NCBI GenBank assembly: GCA_905147135.1
Contig: LR990045.1
Location: 12,252,173 to 12,316,172 of the forward strand
Direction: 5' to 3'
Source: Blastobasis lacticolella
Taxonomy: Eukaryota; Arthropoda; Insecta; Lepidoptera; Blastobasidae
Length of the DNA stretch: 64,000 nt
The stretch's first letter is position 1; each line of letters opens with the position of its first letter. The notes under the pieces are model-generated. The model ran no database searches. It saw only the letters and a list, made by a program, of their open reading frames with translations, and was not told where the DNA came from. Made by a program: the position numbers and the translations under genes. Below are positions 32,141 through 44,107 of the stretch, in pieces.

Positions 32141-34526
32141 CTCCGTGTCAGAGAAAAAGTAGAGTGAATGGGTGAATTAGTTCTGAAAGGGATATTGTTT
32201 GTTTAAAAAAAAACACATTCAGTCGAGTCTTCGCGAGAGAACTTCGCCACATGAATAATTTTGCGTGCTCACTTAAAATTTCGCTCGATGTAGCCAAAGC
32301 ATCACGTTTTAAATTGAATTTTACGCGTACAAAGGCCGCAGTGATGTCTAGTCAGCGGGAGCCGGTATCCTCTTAATGTTTAATTTAATCTTGCCCGTTC
32401 ATCACGGTCGGGTTATGACAACCAGTTTTGGATCCCTTATCTCGCAGAGATAGCTTGATTGCTTAGTTTTGTGTTTTGTTTTTGTGTTGTTCTTTGGTCT
32501 TGTTGTTGCAACTCATAGATGCTATTGTGGAAGGAGCTCATGTTTTATAATTGTTATAAATGCTACATGAAGAACGACGCTCTACGAGCAAAACTAAATG
32601 ATAGTGCATTATTTGCCGTCGACGTCTGTGATTATAATTACCTATCTTTACAGATGTAAAATTAAATAAGCCTCAAGAATTTGAGATTGATTTCATCAAC
32701 ATAAACTTACGTTGACTGAAATTAATATAATAATTTTAAACAAAAATAAGTAACGTACTAATAAAATGAATTCTAAACGAATTAAAACAAATTAAAATTT
32801 TGCATAACCTCTCATATAAGCCCTTGCAAGGCACATATGAGTTACGTTATGACGAAATAATATGTGCAATTGTCCCAAATTTGATTAGAGCAGTGTCACA
32901 CTGGGAACCTGACGACCACACCAGACGCGGCTTATAAAGTGGTATCTTGTAATGGTCAATTTCGATCCAGAGCCTGTAGCAGTGCACTAGCACTACCCGT
33001 GTGGTAGCCGACAGAGTAGAATCCCTTTGTCTCTCAATAAAAACCTTTTTAACGACTTTTTTTATTTTGCATTGCTTATCAGAAGTGATTAAGCCTTATC
33101 CCTATCTTGCGGATATTGTACAAGGCGAGTAATCTTAGAGGCAGAACAGCTTGCAAGCAGAAGTTAGATACAAGCAGAGTTTGCTAGTACTATGTAGTAT
33201 TCCAAGTTTGTAATATTGAACTTTACATATCCAACTCGTCTACCAAACGAGTTTGGTGCAAAATGCTTCATTATTTTAGGAAGGGCTATAAAGTTCAACA
33301 GTGAACCGTTCCACACTGCTTACATAATATGCCTATTCCCTAATACCTCAGCAAGAACCAAGGCCACGGCTACGACGCGTCGCGTCACGAATAACCGCCG
33401 CCGGTGTGTCGTACTAAGGAGCTAACTGTGTGCACTACGCCAAACCGAGGTGGTGCGTGATCTGAATTCTGAGGGAATGTTAATACTAATGTGAAATGCG
33501 GAAGAATACCCAACCTCATATTATATACACCTGCTGCCGTGTTTAATACAGGAAAATATGTATTACACGTGTATCTAACATAGAGGTAAAACAAAAAATG
33601 TATCGTATCTAATAACGCAGCGAACCCTTTACGATTTTATAGTAAAGCAAAGAAACCAGAAAATGTTTTATTTTTCTTTAATTTTTGTTGCAGACAAGTA
33701 TCTGTCCGCGGCTTCGTATGTATGGTCCGGGATAAATAATTGTAAATAATTCCCATCCTGTGGGATTTGTATGGGTAGGTTTTCCCATGATGTGTCATGG
33801 TCTATCTACCGTCGTCCGACGTCGACTTTTGAAGACTATTATTATCAAGGAGTTTCGGAATTTCTGTTTCCATACGTGATAGTATGAGAAACCTAGATAT
33901 CCTTAGCAAAACTAAAGCCACCGACATAGGTTCCAGTGTCACAAAACTGATTAGCAAAGTGTAAGAACCAAGAGCCAATGGACACCCAAGGTTTTCGAGT
34001 GGTGACCACGTACTGCATCGCAGCGTGAGACGACGTCACATGGGACGGACGGACGGCTTCGTCCGTGGTGAACCGATGGATACAAGAGCTACAAAATCGA
34101 TCGGTATGCAAGAAAAGGGGGGAGGTCGAGATTGGAGGCTGAGTTGATGATAACTCAATTATATTTTGAGAAGCCCTTACAGAAAAGTAAGTGCTCTTGT
34201 GTTATCGATTCAGGCTAGCTAAGTACGTATCCTGAGAGGCCACTCGTTAACCGCTTTAAGTTAACAATGGTGACCGAAGGACAAGATTTCATGAGTGCCG
34301 CGTGCTTTACATCGAAAATATTGTATCTATCATCGTCGCATTTATAACATATCAGCGTTGGTAGCGTATTAGGTAGTAGGTCCGATTTGTAAGTGAACCA
34401 CAGCGAACAGCGCCGTGCGTCGCCATGTACCAATGACTTTATCTGAGTTACGTCTCTAACCGATACTCTCACCGTAGTACGCTACGGGAAAACATACTAA
34501 GGAAATTAGCACATCTAGATGACAGA
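32141..34526. other. Intergenic DNA, no gene recognised
   Basis: A repeat scrap (CCGCGGCTTCGTATGTATGG...CCCATCCTGTGGGATTTGTA) lies at about 33,705-33,785. Short frames at 33.2-34.5 kb carry no motifs. Confidence 0.35.
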
Positions 34527-34870
34527 ATTTATGAAATGAAATGAAATATTGAATATGGAGTTTGGGTTAAATGATATTGCAGTTCGAGATGCAGTAGTTA
34601 CTTTTTCCACCAAATTTCTACCTTTTCAGACGTATATCCATAAATTTTCAACATCTTCTAATATGTCAAGATATTACAATAATACTTAGGTATAGAAATA
34701 GAAAAGAAATTAAAATAATGTCATATGGGCAGGTACCACTATACCAAGTCACAAAAAAATTTTAAATGTCAACGTTGAACCCAACAATTCTAATTTCAAA
34801 ATTATTAGTATCGGAAATTGTCATTGAATTATAGTTTTATTAAATCATGTCACTAAAAATGGTAAATATC
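34527..34870 (-). repeat. 3' UTR of LINE family K, 5'-truncated
   Basis: The reverse complement (GTGACATGATTTAATAAAAC...TGTGACTTGGT...GGTAGAAATTTGGTGG...CATTTCATTTCATAAATTC) aligns with the 3' UTR of the LINE at 37,740-38,126, including the ATTTC-type terminal repeats. It is non-coding. Confidence 0.7.
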
Positions 34871-34904
34871 AAAGGAGGACCGGCAGAACTGTATGCGACA
34901 TTGC

Positions 34905-35150
34905 GACATTACTATTGCGACAATTCTCGAATCGCTGCGAGAAAAAAGGTATGTTCAATTAAAATATACTTCATTTTGCACTGGAAAATTCGGCCTATAT
35001 GACCAATAACGTTGAGAATTTTTCATTTTCTACAAATTTTCTAGGGCAATAACTCTCGAATCGCTGTGGGAAAGAGTTTTGGTCCAAATGATATTTACTT
35101 TAATTGACCATAACTTTTTTCCCACAGCGTTTCGAGAGTTCCAGCCATAG
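34905..35150. repeat. Inverted repeat, possible small MITE
   Basis: ACAATTCTCGAATCGCTGCG (about 34,919) is mirrored by CACAGCGTTTCGAGAGTTCC (about 35,122), and the similarity runs inward through GGTATGTTCAATTAAA/TTTAATTGACCATAAC. A third, direct copy of the 'ctcgaatcgctgtgggaaa' motif lies at 35,053. Confidence 0.5.
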
Positions 35151-35334
35151 TAAAAGTTTTAGATAATAAAAAATCCTTTCTAATGACATACCTATACATT
35201 AACTAATTCCTTAATACTATAGAAACGTCTTTCGATAAGCCAATTTTATTTTAGTTTTTTTTGCAGTTTCAGCTCTTATGGTAGTCTGTTGTAGATTTTG
35301 ATACACATTATGTAGCTGTTTTGATCATCATCAT

Positions 35335-35450
35335 AATAATGCAATCTGGTCAGGTTCGCCTTTTAACAAGGTCACGGAGGTCAGATGGGTGTCGTTGTAC
35401 TGTAATTACCTAATCTGCCGAATTCTAGATTATGGTCAAGCGGGAAATTG
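35335..35450 (+). repeat. SINE fragment
   Basis: GCAATCTGGTCAGGTTCGCC, GGTCACGGAGGTCAGATGG and GTAATTACCTAATCTGCCGA are the SINE body in plus orientation, with the head missing. Confidence 0.6.
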
Positions 35451-36000
35451 ACGACAAGATTATTGAATCATCATTGTAATCTTCAGCCTCCTGTCTTGTA
35501 CTTCCTGGCTGTACAGCTTCACTTGGCAGTTGTGTTGAACTCCTGAACTAGGCACGAAAGGTACAACAACCTACCCGCCACCAGTATAAAATGTGCTAGC
35601 ATCCATAACAAACCAAGGAGATCCAAAGTCTAAACAGGTACGGTGCTGTCTTTTATATTAGTTGTGGGGACTTTATTTCGCAATTTTAATACTTTCCAAT
35701 AAGTCCCAAAACATAGGAAAGTATGTGGAACAGTGTCAACAAAACACGGTCGTTTAAAGCGAATTAGTAGAACACATTGCAACATATAAGAAACATATCA
35801 AATCGCGATCCATTTCCCACCAGATGGTGTCTCGTTGCACCGCCTGAAAGGAATAGACAAGAAATAGATTTATCTCGGCGGCCATTATTGAAACGCAATA
35901 TTTCACGGGCGGCCTCAGAGGCGAAAGAATAATGTGCCTCGCTAGAGAATCAGCAGTGTAAATCGTGTGGTGATCGCTCATGGAAAAAATCCTACCAATA
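35451..36000. other. Intergenic DNA, no gene recognised
   Basis: Nothing could be assigned. Confidence 0.4.
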
Positions 36001-36115
36001 TTATAAATGCTAGAGCTTATTTGTAGGTGTGTATGTGTGTTACCTCTTCACTCCGATACGAATATGGATGAAATTTAGGAGGTAGCTAGAATAGGGTCTA
36101 GAATAACACATAGGC
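36001..36115 (+). repeat. Dispersed repeat, relative of the 43.4-kb units
   Basis: TTGTAGGTGTGTATGTGTGT, TACCTCTTCACTCCGATACG and GGATGAAATTTAGGAGG match the 'TTACCTCTTCACGCCTAAAC...GGATGAAATTT' unit. Confidence 0.5.
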
Positions 36116-36899
36116 ATAGAAAAATTGCACATATGCTACTTTTTCTCTAATAAATTTTAAGTAAAATGAAACAGTGAACGTTCATGTAATATATAAAACT
36201 ATTATTTCCTTAAACTTTTGCTTGCTTTTCATAGGAATTCCTTGCCCTACGCCTCTTGACTGGAAACGGAAAGGAGGTGCGATATAAATTTACTCCGACA
36301 CAGTATTGTCAAAGGAGATTGTGTCATAAAATGGGGCGCCCGAGCCCTTGCCCTTGACAATTTTCGTTTAGGAAATTCCATGACAAAAATCACAGTAGAA
36401 TTCCGTTTACGCCCAAGGCAAAATGGATACAATACCTATCTAATGATACAGAAATTCCAGGAATTATTTCCCATGTACTTTGGCTATAATAAAATGGCAG
36501 ACTCTACTTTAATTCAAATATCGCATTTGCAGTATTTATGCCAGTGTGGTTTTGAAACCTTACTACAGTATTAAGACTAAGATCCCTATTAATAAACCGC
36601 ACTCAACTTGCTCATTCTCAGGATCCAAAATAATAAAAGAAACCCTTTGTGGTCTCAACCCACGATAATTAATACGTTACTTCCTTTCAAGCTTAAAGGT
36701 TAATACTAAAATGAGTTTAGAGTTGTTGATTATGATTTAGAGGAGACCATTTATGACAAAGTGGTTATATTAAATTAAGGAGATAATTATTATGGTACAG
36801 TTGTTGATAACGCACAAACTTTGTCCATTAACGGACCTCTAGATAGTCCAGTCAAAGGGTTAAATTGAGAACAATTGGCAGTAACCAGAACGTTTATTA
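36116..36899. other. Intergenic DNA, no gene recognised
   Basis: Nothing could be assigned. Confidence 0.4.
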
Positions 36900-38126
36900 T
36901 AAACGGTTATTATCAAGGATAACACCCCTGACTATGAAAACCAAATTAATGACGCCCTTTCAAAAACAATTGCATGGCTGACACAAAATAACCTAAAAAT
37001 AAATCTAGGTAAAACTAAACTCATGCAATTCTACACTTTTAACGGGAAACCTAGAAAACTAAACATCAATTTTGATGGATGTAAAATCGTGGAAGTCAAT
37101 AACATAAACTTTCTGGGTATGACCATCGACAGCCATTGCAAATGGAAGCAACATGTTCATGGAATATGCGAAAGAGTAAATAGTTTTGCCTTTGCTCTCA
37201 GAAGAGTCAGCCAAACCGTATCCAGGGAAGCGGCCATAACTGCCTACAATGGCTATATAAATTCCATACTGCGCTATGGTATAATTATATGGGGTAACTC
37301 AACTGATATTGATAAAGCCTTCATAACACAAAAGCGCTGCATACGAGCTATTTTTGGACTACAACAAATAGAATCATGTAGACCAATCTTTCGAAAATTT
37401 AAGTTGCTGACGCTACCATGTATCTACATAGGCGAAATATGTACATTTGTTCACATAGACATTTTTTCCAAGCAAATCAAGAAACGACCAATCGCAATTT
37501 GAGAAGCCATTATAAGAACAAGCTCTACATACCTGCGACAAAGCTAGCAACTACGTCAAAAAACAGCTACATGATGTGTATCAAAATCTACAACAAACTG
37601 CCAGACGAGCTAAAATTGCATAAATTGAACAAGTTTAAGAAGATGATAATAAATTGGCTTATCGAAAGGTGTTTCTATAGTGTTAAGGAATTCTTAGAAT
37701 ATAAATAAGAAATTTAGGGTTTGACTAATTATAAATAATGTGACATGATTTATAATTCGTAATAGTTTTCTATCTTTTCTAATTTTTTGATTCAATTTGA
37801 CATTTGTAAATTTTTGTGACATTTAATCATTAATAATACTTTAATTCAATGACATTTTCCGATCCAATTGTAATTTTCAAGTTAGAATTTTAGTTTCAAT
37901 GTTAACATTTATAATTTTTTGTGACTTGGTTTAATTATCATTATTTTAATATTTTCTTAATTTAATAAGTATTATTATCATATCTTGACTTATTAAAAAA
38001 TGTAGATCAATTATGGATATACGCCTGAAAAGGTAGGAATTTGGTGGAAAAGAAGCTACTGCATCTAGAACTGCAAAATCACGTAACCCAAACTCCATAT
38101 TCAATAAAATTTCATTTCATTTCATT
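36900..38126 (+). mobile_element. 5'-truncated LINE, family K, RT C-terminus and 3' UTR
   Basis: From about 36,915 the frame encodes NDAFSKTIAWLTQNNLKINL, GKTKLMQF, then NINFLGMTIDSHCKWKQHV, FAFALRRVSQTVSREAAITA and LRYGIIIWGNS. This is the post-catalytic part of a Jockey/CR1-group RT. A premature TGA ends it at 37,502, but the same frame family resumes to 37,708 (KIYNKLPDELKLHKLNKFKK). The 3' UTR ends in TAAAATTTCATTTCATTTCA. The RT at 62.7-64.0 kb is its relative (the same FLG..D...W..H and YI.SI.RY.IILWGNS blocks). Confidence 0.8.
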
Positions 38127-38777
38127 TCACGTTGTCGACCTAGTTTAGTAAGTAATTACGCACGGACACCTACAACAAATATGTTAAATATCACTAAATT
38201 CAGAAATGTTCTTCGCATATCCTTACGGTCTTATAAAATACCTTATTATTATTATTCTCTTCCGATCGGTTTCGGCCATGGCGACTCCTTCAACCCCTAA
38301 TCAGATCTGCGCTGATGCGCACGAAGATGGCTTGCATAGCCAATCTTCGCGGCTAACTCTCGTGTACAATGTGGGCACGTCAGTTTGCCGTTAAAAGTAC
38401 CTTATGGTAGGTTTAAAACGTTCATTAGCTAAAACACTCATTAGGCATTTAAAACGTATTCTTAATTCATAAACTTGCTATAAACGTCTATAACTAAAGA
38501 TCTGATAAAATAAAGATTGCCATCATCATGTTGTCGTTCTGATAAAGGAGACAGTCTAGTTTTTTCCTGACCACCAGCCGGCATAATGAGAGTTGAAATG
38601 GATAAAGCTTATAAAACGTAATGTCCTCTCGTAATTATTTAAATTCTTTAGCTAGCCAATTTTTTTATATTAATGTTTAAAATATTACTAATTTGCTATG
38701 AAACGAACGCATTCTTGGCATGAAATTATGAACACACCCGAAAAAAGCTATGGATGCACAAACTTATCTGACCCGGT
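38127..38777. other. Intergenic DNA, no gene recognised
   Basis: Nothing could be assigned. Confidence 0.4.
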
Positions 38778-39293
38778 GGCCAAAACTGGAATCAAGTGTC
38801 GCCATTTTGAAATGTAATGTCAATGCCATTAACAGCGACGCTGTCACTTGGTTAGATTAAGTTTGTGACACTGCATAGACAGACAGGTAAAAAAATCCTA
38901 GGTTTGGACATTGACAATGACAGGCATGTCATTGTCTTTGTCATACACTGCCACTAATGACGAATGAAACTGCATACTCCGTTAGGAAGACCTGCCCTGT
39001 GGTTGTGATTTCGAAGGCGATGATAGGCTGTGAGCGAGTTAATTAGCCATAATAATATGTATTATGATGCTGGGGAATTCTAGTTATTATTTTAAGTTTC
39101 TTTATGGCCACATCCGTCGGCCATTTTATGTATCAAAAGGTGTGTGTCACGCATTGTACGCATTTTTGCCGAAGTGCCCCTTAAAAGAAGTTTTCTTACA
39201 GAGCCATTACGTTGTCAGACCATGTGACAGCATCGCTGTTTTTGGCATTGGCATGACATTTCAAAATGACGAGACTTAATTCCAGTTTTGTCC
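38778..39293. mobile_element. MITE with about 80-bp inverted ends (family M)
   Basis: The left end GGCCAAAACTGGAATCAAGT, then TCGCCATTTTGAAATGTAAT, and the right end (reverse complement) GGACAAAACTGGAATTAAGT, TCGTCATTTTGAAATGTCAT stay alignable for about 80 bp through ACAGCGACGCTGTCAC. The core is non-coding. A single end occurs at 8,940. Confidence 0.65.
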
Positions 39294-40090
39294 ATTATGT
39301 CAGATATGTTTTTATTATATAGGAAAAACCAAGGGTAAGCAATGCTAGTAATGCAAGGGAGCTGGATGGGTGACCATTTCGTATTTGAGGATAGTCAAAC
39401 GTTAGCACCGCAACGAGTTGGAAACTCGTTATGTGTGCCCCCTAATACCGTTGGCGAAGCGAGGTCGACCGAGGTGTTGTACATACCATGATTCTAAGGA
39501 AATCTAGTTCCTGTGCTAGTTCATTTTGGGCACATCCGTCGGCTATTTTATGTAACATCAAAAGGTATGTCACGCGGCACGCCGCATTACCAGTGTTTTC
39601 TTAAAGCGAATGCATTACACGAACATGATGAACATAACGCCCTCTCCTCTTGAAAGGAGTTTTTTCTTTCCTCATTGATTTCTATTCGCTATGACGAAAA
39701 AAACTTCTTACTCCGGGCATAAAAGGAGTTTCTTCTTTCATCGTTTACTCTACGGCTTGTTCCAGTGTTGCATGAGTGTCGCGTGAGTGTTGCAGTTTTG
39801 CTAAAAATATTAAGTTTTCGAAAAATAATTGTGAAGAATTGGCTAGACTTAGATTTAATTTTTTAACTGATACGAGTTCCGTATTTTTCATACTTCCGTT
39901 TTTCATTCACTTTGTACCAGCTGGATCTTAGTGAACACCTTGTATGAACCGATAGACCGTATCCTTTATAGCCAAACAGATAAAATCGCATGCAGCCAAA
40001 TCTCAAAAAGTTTAATGTGCTGAAATTTGATTTGAAATGATAGAAGCCATGGCTGTATGTATGCATCCTCTTTGCATAATATCCTCTTTA
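39294..40090. other. Flank of the transposon nest
   Basis: A second CACATCCGTCGGCTATTTTA block (39,531) repeats 39,110. Two copies of 'AAAGGAGTTT(T)TTCTTTC' lie at 39,654 and 39,724. There is no gene. It ends with TTA (40,088-40,090), the target duplication of X2. Confidence 0.45.
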
Positions 40091-41945
40091 AGCTACGCGT
40101 CGACTAGCCCGCACCGCACGAGCCGCACGCGCCGCACGCATCGCATTTCGGGTTGCTTTGTGTGAGTTTGCATAGGAGTGCGTTCACTACCCGCACTGGC
40201 CGCGCCGCACAGCCGCACCGCATTAAGCTACGCGTCGACTAGCCCGCACCGCAAGAGCCGCACGCGCCGCACGCGCCGCACGCATCGCATTGAGATATTG
40301 CTGACGTTGCTGATGGCATGGCCACACTGGCCGCACCGCACGAACCGCAATTGCGGGCAGGGTTGCCAACTGTGTGTCATGATTTGGTACTAATAATGAC
40401 ATCTCAAAAAATGCTTAGATGGTAACCCTGATTACTCGTTCTGTGCTCTCAAAAAAAAAATTAAGTCTTTTCTGTATGTCGGTTATAGGATTATCCTCTC
40501 TCAAAGTGAAAAAGAGAAACAAAAATATACGGTTATCTCTCCAAATTTTAATAGAACTAGAAAATGACGCAGTAAATGGGGCAGAAAATTTTTGGCACTA
40601 ATACACTACAAAAATATCAAAACAAGACGACTATGGAGTCGCCAACGATCAAAGATATTGAAATTAATTATTCACAATATCTAGTGTTTACCACTAAGAA
40701 ATCGGGTGAAATCTAAATGATACAATATTCATAATCTTGACCATCATCCAAACAGTCAATCCTGGCTTCTGCCAGGAACCCCTATCCTGCTTCTTCTCTC
40801 CTCAAATTCGCCTGATGTTCGGTATCCTCACGTCGTAAGCCTCGGTTGGCTCTCATGTCCGACTCAGCGATGTCAACCCATTCATTTTTGTATCTCCCGA
40901 GGAGAGGTGTGTTATCAATCAAGGAGACGCGTTCAGAATTTCAATGGGAGGGCATAGAGCAACATCAGCAGCATCATCTTTTTGACAAGCTATATGTATG
41001 TATTATAGCCCTTCATGAATATTTTGGACGTGGCCGAAATCAGAACTAACGTCGCCTTCTAGTAAAGTGTCACTTTTGACAAACAGATGAAGTTGGTGTT
41101 GACAATCACGTCCTCATCCAAGTACCAAAAGATAAATATGTAATAATCACAGAGGTCTAGTTTCTATATACCCGGCCCTTTATAGGTCGTTAAATGAAGT
41201 ATTATTGAAGTTACTCCATAGATCTTCTGTTCAAAAAGCAACAAACAGTTTAATTATTGGCGATGGTTCCATGACAACCAGTTCTCAATTTATTCTTCGT
41301 CAAAATATTTATTTTAAATATAATATTGCCTATTGTATGAAAATAGTTTTATAAAAATAACGCTTCTTAATTTATTTTTCGCCAAAGTCAAAAAACACAT
41401 TAAAAAATTTCTCCACGCTATCTCCCAATTTCGCCAGTATGACGAAAAAATTATCCAATGTGGCAACACTGTCAACGAGAATTTATTTCTTCAAAAGAGA
41501 AGATTATATTTTCGATTGCTCTATGCTCCAAAATCTTTGGTTTTGAGCAATAATCTAGAACTCTCAGTCACAAATTTTAAAAAAGTAACAATTGGCAATA
41601 GCAGAAGGTTTGAATGGGTACTTACATAGCCTCCTTTATCTACAAGCCATGCTGTAGCACGGAACGGCAACGTCGCTGTGAACCGATTCACTCATTGTTT
41701 ACATGTCAATGAGCGGGAATATTTTAAATTTTAAGCTAATAAATTTAAAATATATTATCAAAACTATAAATAAACGAATTGTATGGACCATCTACGAAGG
41801 TAAATAAAAGTAAATATATTTATAATTGCGCCAAATATGGATAAATACGATTAGTAAAAAACAATCCTCGATCATTTTTGTTGTTAGCTTTTTACTTATT
41901 TTATTATTCAAATTCTGTTTTAAAATAGTAATATTTCTCCAACAG

Positions 41946-42929
41946 ATGCCTAGGCGTTGTTGCATAGAAAAATGTAGGTCAAACTACGATGTAACGCTAA
42001 AAAACGGACAAGAGGCTGTGCCGACTTTTTCGTTTCCAAAGAATGAATATCTTTTAAAAAAATGGACTTCTGCTATTTCCCGAGCGAACTGGAGTCCCAC
42101 TGTTGGTTCCTTCGTATGTAGTAAACATTTTAGCGAAGAGGAAGTTATCACAACAACTAAAATATACCACGGTGATGGCAGCGCTGAAAAGGTACCAGTA
42201 AAACGCGCTCGTCTAGTGACTGGTGCGATACCCCGTATATTTCCTAGTTTGCCCAAACTTTTAAATAAAGCATGCCCCAAGACTAGAACTGATCCAGAAG
42301 AACGACGGCAAAAATGGATTCGAAGGCAAAAAGAAAAAGAAAATTTAAAATTAAAAAGTGATGAGATTAAGAGCTTAAGTGAGCTATAGGAAGGTCTTAA
42401 ATTTAAAACAGAATTGTATTGTGGGTGGCGTTTAGGATATGGTGACCAGTTCATGTATTTTTATACTTTAAACGATGATGTTCCCGTCAAAGTGCTCAAC
42501 AATATTATTGTATTTTCTAATTTAAAAGTCAAAGTATTTTTAGGTAAAAATGAACTGTCTGAACATGATTTGAAACCGATGTTGTCCCATACTTTGCTGC
42601 TTTCCAAATGGTCCCAACTGGAAAATCTATTAGGTCGGTACAAATGTTCTCACGAGCCACCAAAAATAAGATATAATCATTGCATTGAGAAGGCACTAGA
42701 ATACTTAGAAAAAGCAATCGATCATACAGACGAGGATAGTAGTGAGGTACAAAAGCAGGTAGATATAATTAAAGACCAGTTGTTATTACTTTTAAAAAAT
42801 CAGCGCAGGTACTCTATATCGACTAAAATATTTGCATTTCTTATGTACTTTCAGTCGCCTTCTTGTTATGAGCTACTGCGAAAATTTTTATTTCTTCCCC
42901 ATAAAAGATATATTCAACTGAATATGTAA
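41946..42929 (+). pseudogene. P-element-type transposase N-terminus (THAP + coiled coil + HTH), P1 copy
   Basis: ATG at 41,946 starts MPRRCCIEKCRSNYDV, a THAP zinc finger. C-x3/4-C at the start, F.FP and W positions (TFSFPKN, KKWTSAI, NWSP), C-x2-H in GSFVCSKHF, and the closing AVPTIF-like GAIPRIFPSLP are all present, so the DNA-binding fold looks intact. A Lys/Glu-rich coiled-coil stretch follows. One in-frame TAG (42,387-42,389) interrupts it, and the same frame resumes (YCGWRLGYGDQFMYFYTLND, and later RRYSISTKIFAFLMYFQSPS, CYELLRKF), which resembles the helix-turn-helix region of P/THAP9 transposases. A SINE ends it near 42,912, before the catalytic domain. At most it would be a truncated DNA-binding protein of about 150 residues. 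Confidence 0.8.
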
Positions 42930-43082
42930 CCATGATTCAATCTGTTCTCCTGTTAACAGGGTCACGAATGACAGTCATTTCACTGTATTTATTACTTTAC
43001 CTTATTCGACAAATCTTGGATGCCACCGGCCGCTCGCGCGTAATAGCGGAATCGGGACATTAACGCCAAGATGACCATGTGT
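42912..43082 (+). repeat. SINE piece inside P1
   Basis: GAATATGTAACCATGATTCA through TGGATGCCACCGGCCGCTCG to GGGACATTAACGCCAAGATG is the SINE body, truncated at the tRNA-like end. It terminates the transposase frame. The same piece occurs in P2 at 54,095-54,265. Confidence 0.65.
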
Positions 43083-43301
43083 ATCTGTAGGTATTATTAA
43101 GTTAGATAGGTATTAATTGTTGTAAAAAATATGGTAGTACCATGGTAAGTAGTTTTAAGGTAGGTACCTATCTCCCTGATTTGTATATAGTTACTTAGTC
43201 CTGTACATATGTATCAATGCATAAAATGTATTATATTAATGAATAAATTACTTAAATTAGTCAATATTTTGTCTAGCTTTATTTCCTAATAGCTTTTGAC
43301 A

Positions 43302-43370
43302 TACGGTAGGCAAACAGGCAAGCGGGCCACCTGATGAAAAGCGGTCAGCGCTGCCTATAGACTTTAAATA
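43302..43370 (-). repeat. LINE 3' tail inside P1
   Basis: ACGGTAGGCAAACAGGCAAG followed by CGGGCCACCTGATGAAAAGC is the CR1/Jockey-like tail in reverse orientation. The P2 counterpart is at about 53,807-53,875. Confidence 0.7.
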
Positions 43371-43890
43371 GAAAGTAGCCTATGTTTTAATCCAGGCGGT
43401 AACCTGGCTACCTACAAAATTTCATCCAAATCCGTTCATCCGTTTAGGCGTGAAGAGGTAACAAATATACTCACAAACATTCGCATTTATAGTATTAGTA
43501 GGATAACGTTCCAGACCCGCGCCCGCAGGAACCACATTTAATTTTAGAATAAATTATAGCCTATATACTGTTCTGGGTTACATGCTATATTACTGCCAAA
43601 TTTCATCCAAATCCGTTCATCCGTTTAGGCGTGAAAAGGTAACAAACATACACACAAACTTTGCGCATTTATAGTATTAGTAGGATAATGTTCCTAACCC
43701 GCGCCCGCGGGAACCACAAATAATTATGGGATTAAATATAGCCTATATACTATTCTGGGTTATATGCTACATTACTGCCAAATTTCATTTAAATCTGTTG
43801 GGTAAATTTTGCATGACGAAGTAACATTCATCCATCCAAACTTCCATCAAGCCTTTCAAACTTTCGCATTTATGTTATTAATAGGGTAAT
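43371..43890 (-). repeat. Three tandem units of a dispersed repeat inside P1
   Basis: Three consecutive units (about 135, 185 and 195 bp) each contain AATTTCATCCAAATCCGTTC or a close variant, then CGTTTAGGCGTGAA(G/A)AGGTA, CGCATTTATAGTATTAGTAG and CCCGCGCCCGC. The middle and third units also share 'TATAGCCTATATACTATTCTGGG'. The dispersed family is Helitron-like. The mirrored array in P2 is at about 53,287-53,806. Confidence 0.7.
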
Positions 43891-44107
43891 AGGATATAAT
43901 CCAAGTAGGTAGATAGGTAAATAGTACAGGAATCTGTCCAATTTCATATTATCTAACTAATGCATATACTCAATCACTTAAATAACTAATAACATTAAAC
44001 GACGACGACCGCGAAGAAAGTTCTACAGTAATTTTCAGGTACACTAAAATTAAAAAAAGCGACGTTGTCAAACTTCTGCGCATGGCTTGTAGATGAAGGA
44101 GGCTATT

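Larger units (their letters stand above)
41625..44107 (+). mobile_element. P1: THAP-domain P-element-like transposon in X1
   Basis: The terminal inverted repeats CATAGCCTCCTTTATCTACA and, at the right end, AATAGCCTCCTTCATCTACA are flanked by the direct repeat GTACTTA (41,618-41,624 and 44,108-44,114). X2 and X3 carry the uninterrupted site. Inside, in order, are the THAP transposase N-terminus (41,946-42,929), a SINE piece, a LINE tail, a three-unit dispersed repeat and the right end. The catalytic RNase H-like part of the transposase is missing, so the element is non-autonomous. It is nearly identical to P2. Confidence 0.85.

Noticed and set aside
40091..40110. piggyBac-type (TTAA) assignment for X
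   Set aside because: Left flanks contain TTA followed by AGC, but right flanks read TTA/TTG/TTC without TTAA; a 3-bp duplication fits all three copies.
41333..41629. 98-codon frame in the B-half of X, also present in X2
   Set aside because: No motif and low-complexity Lys/Leu content. Its C-terminus differs between copies because of the P junction, so it does not behave like a conserved protein.
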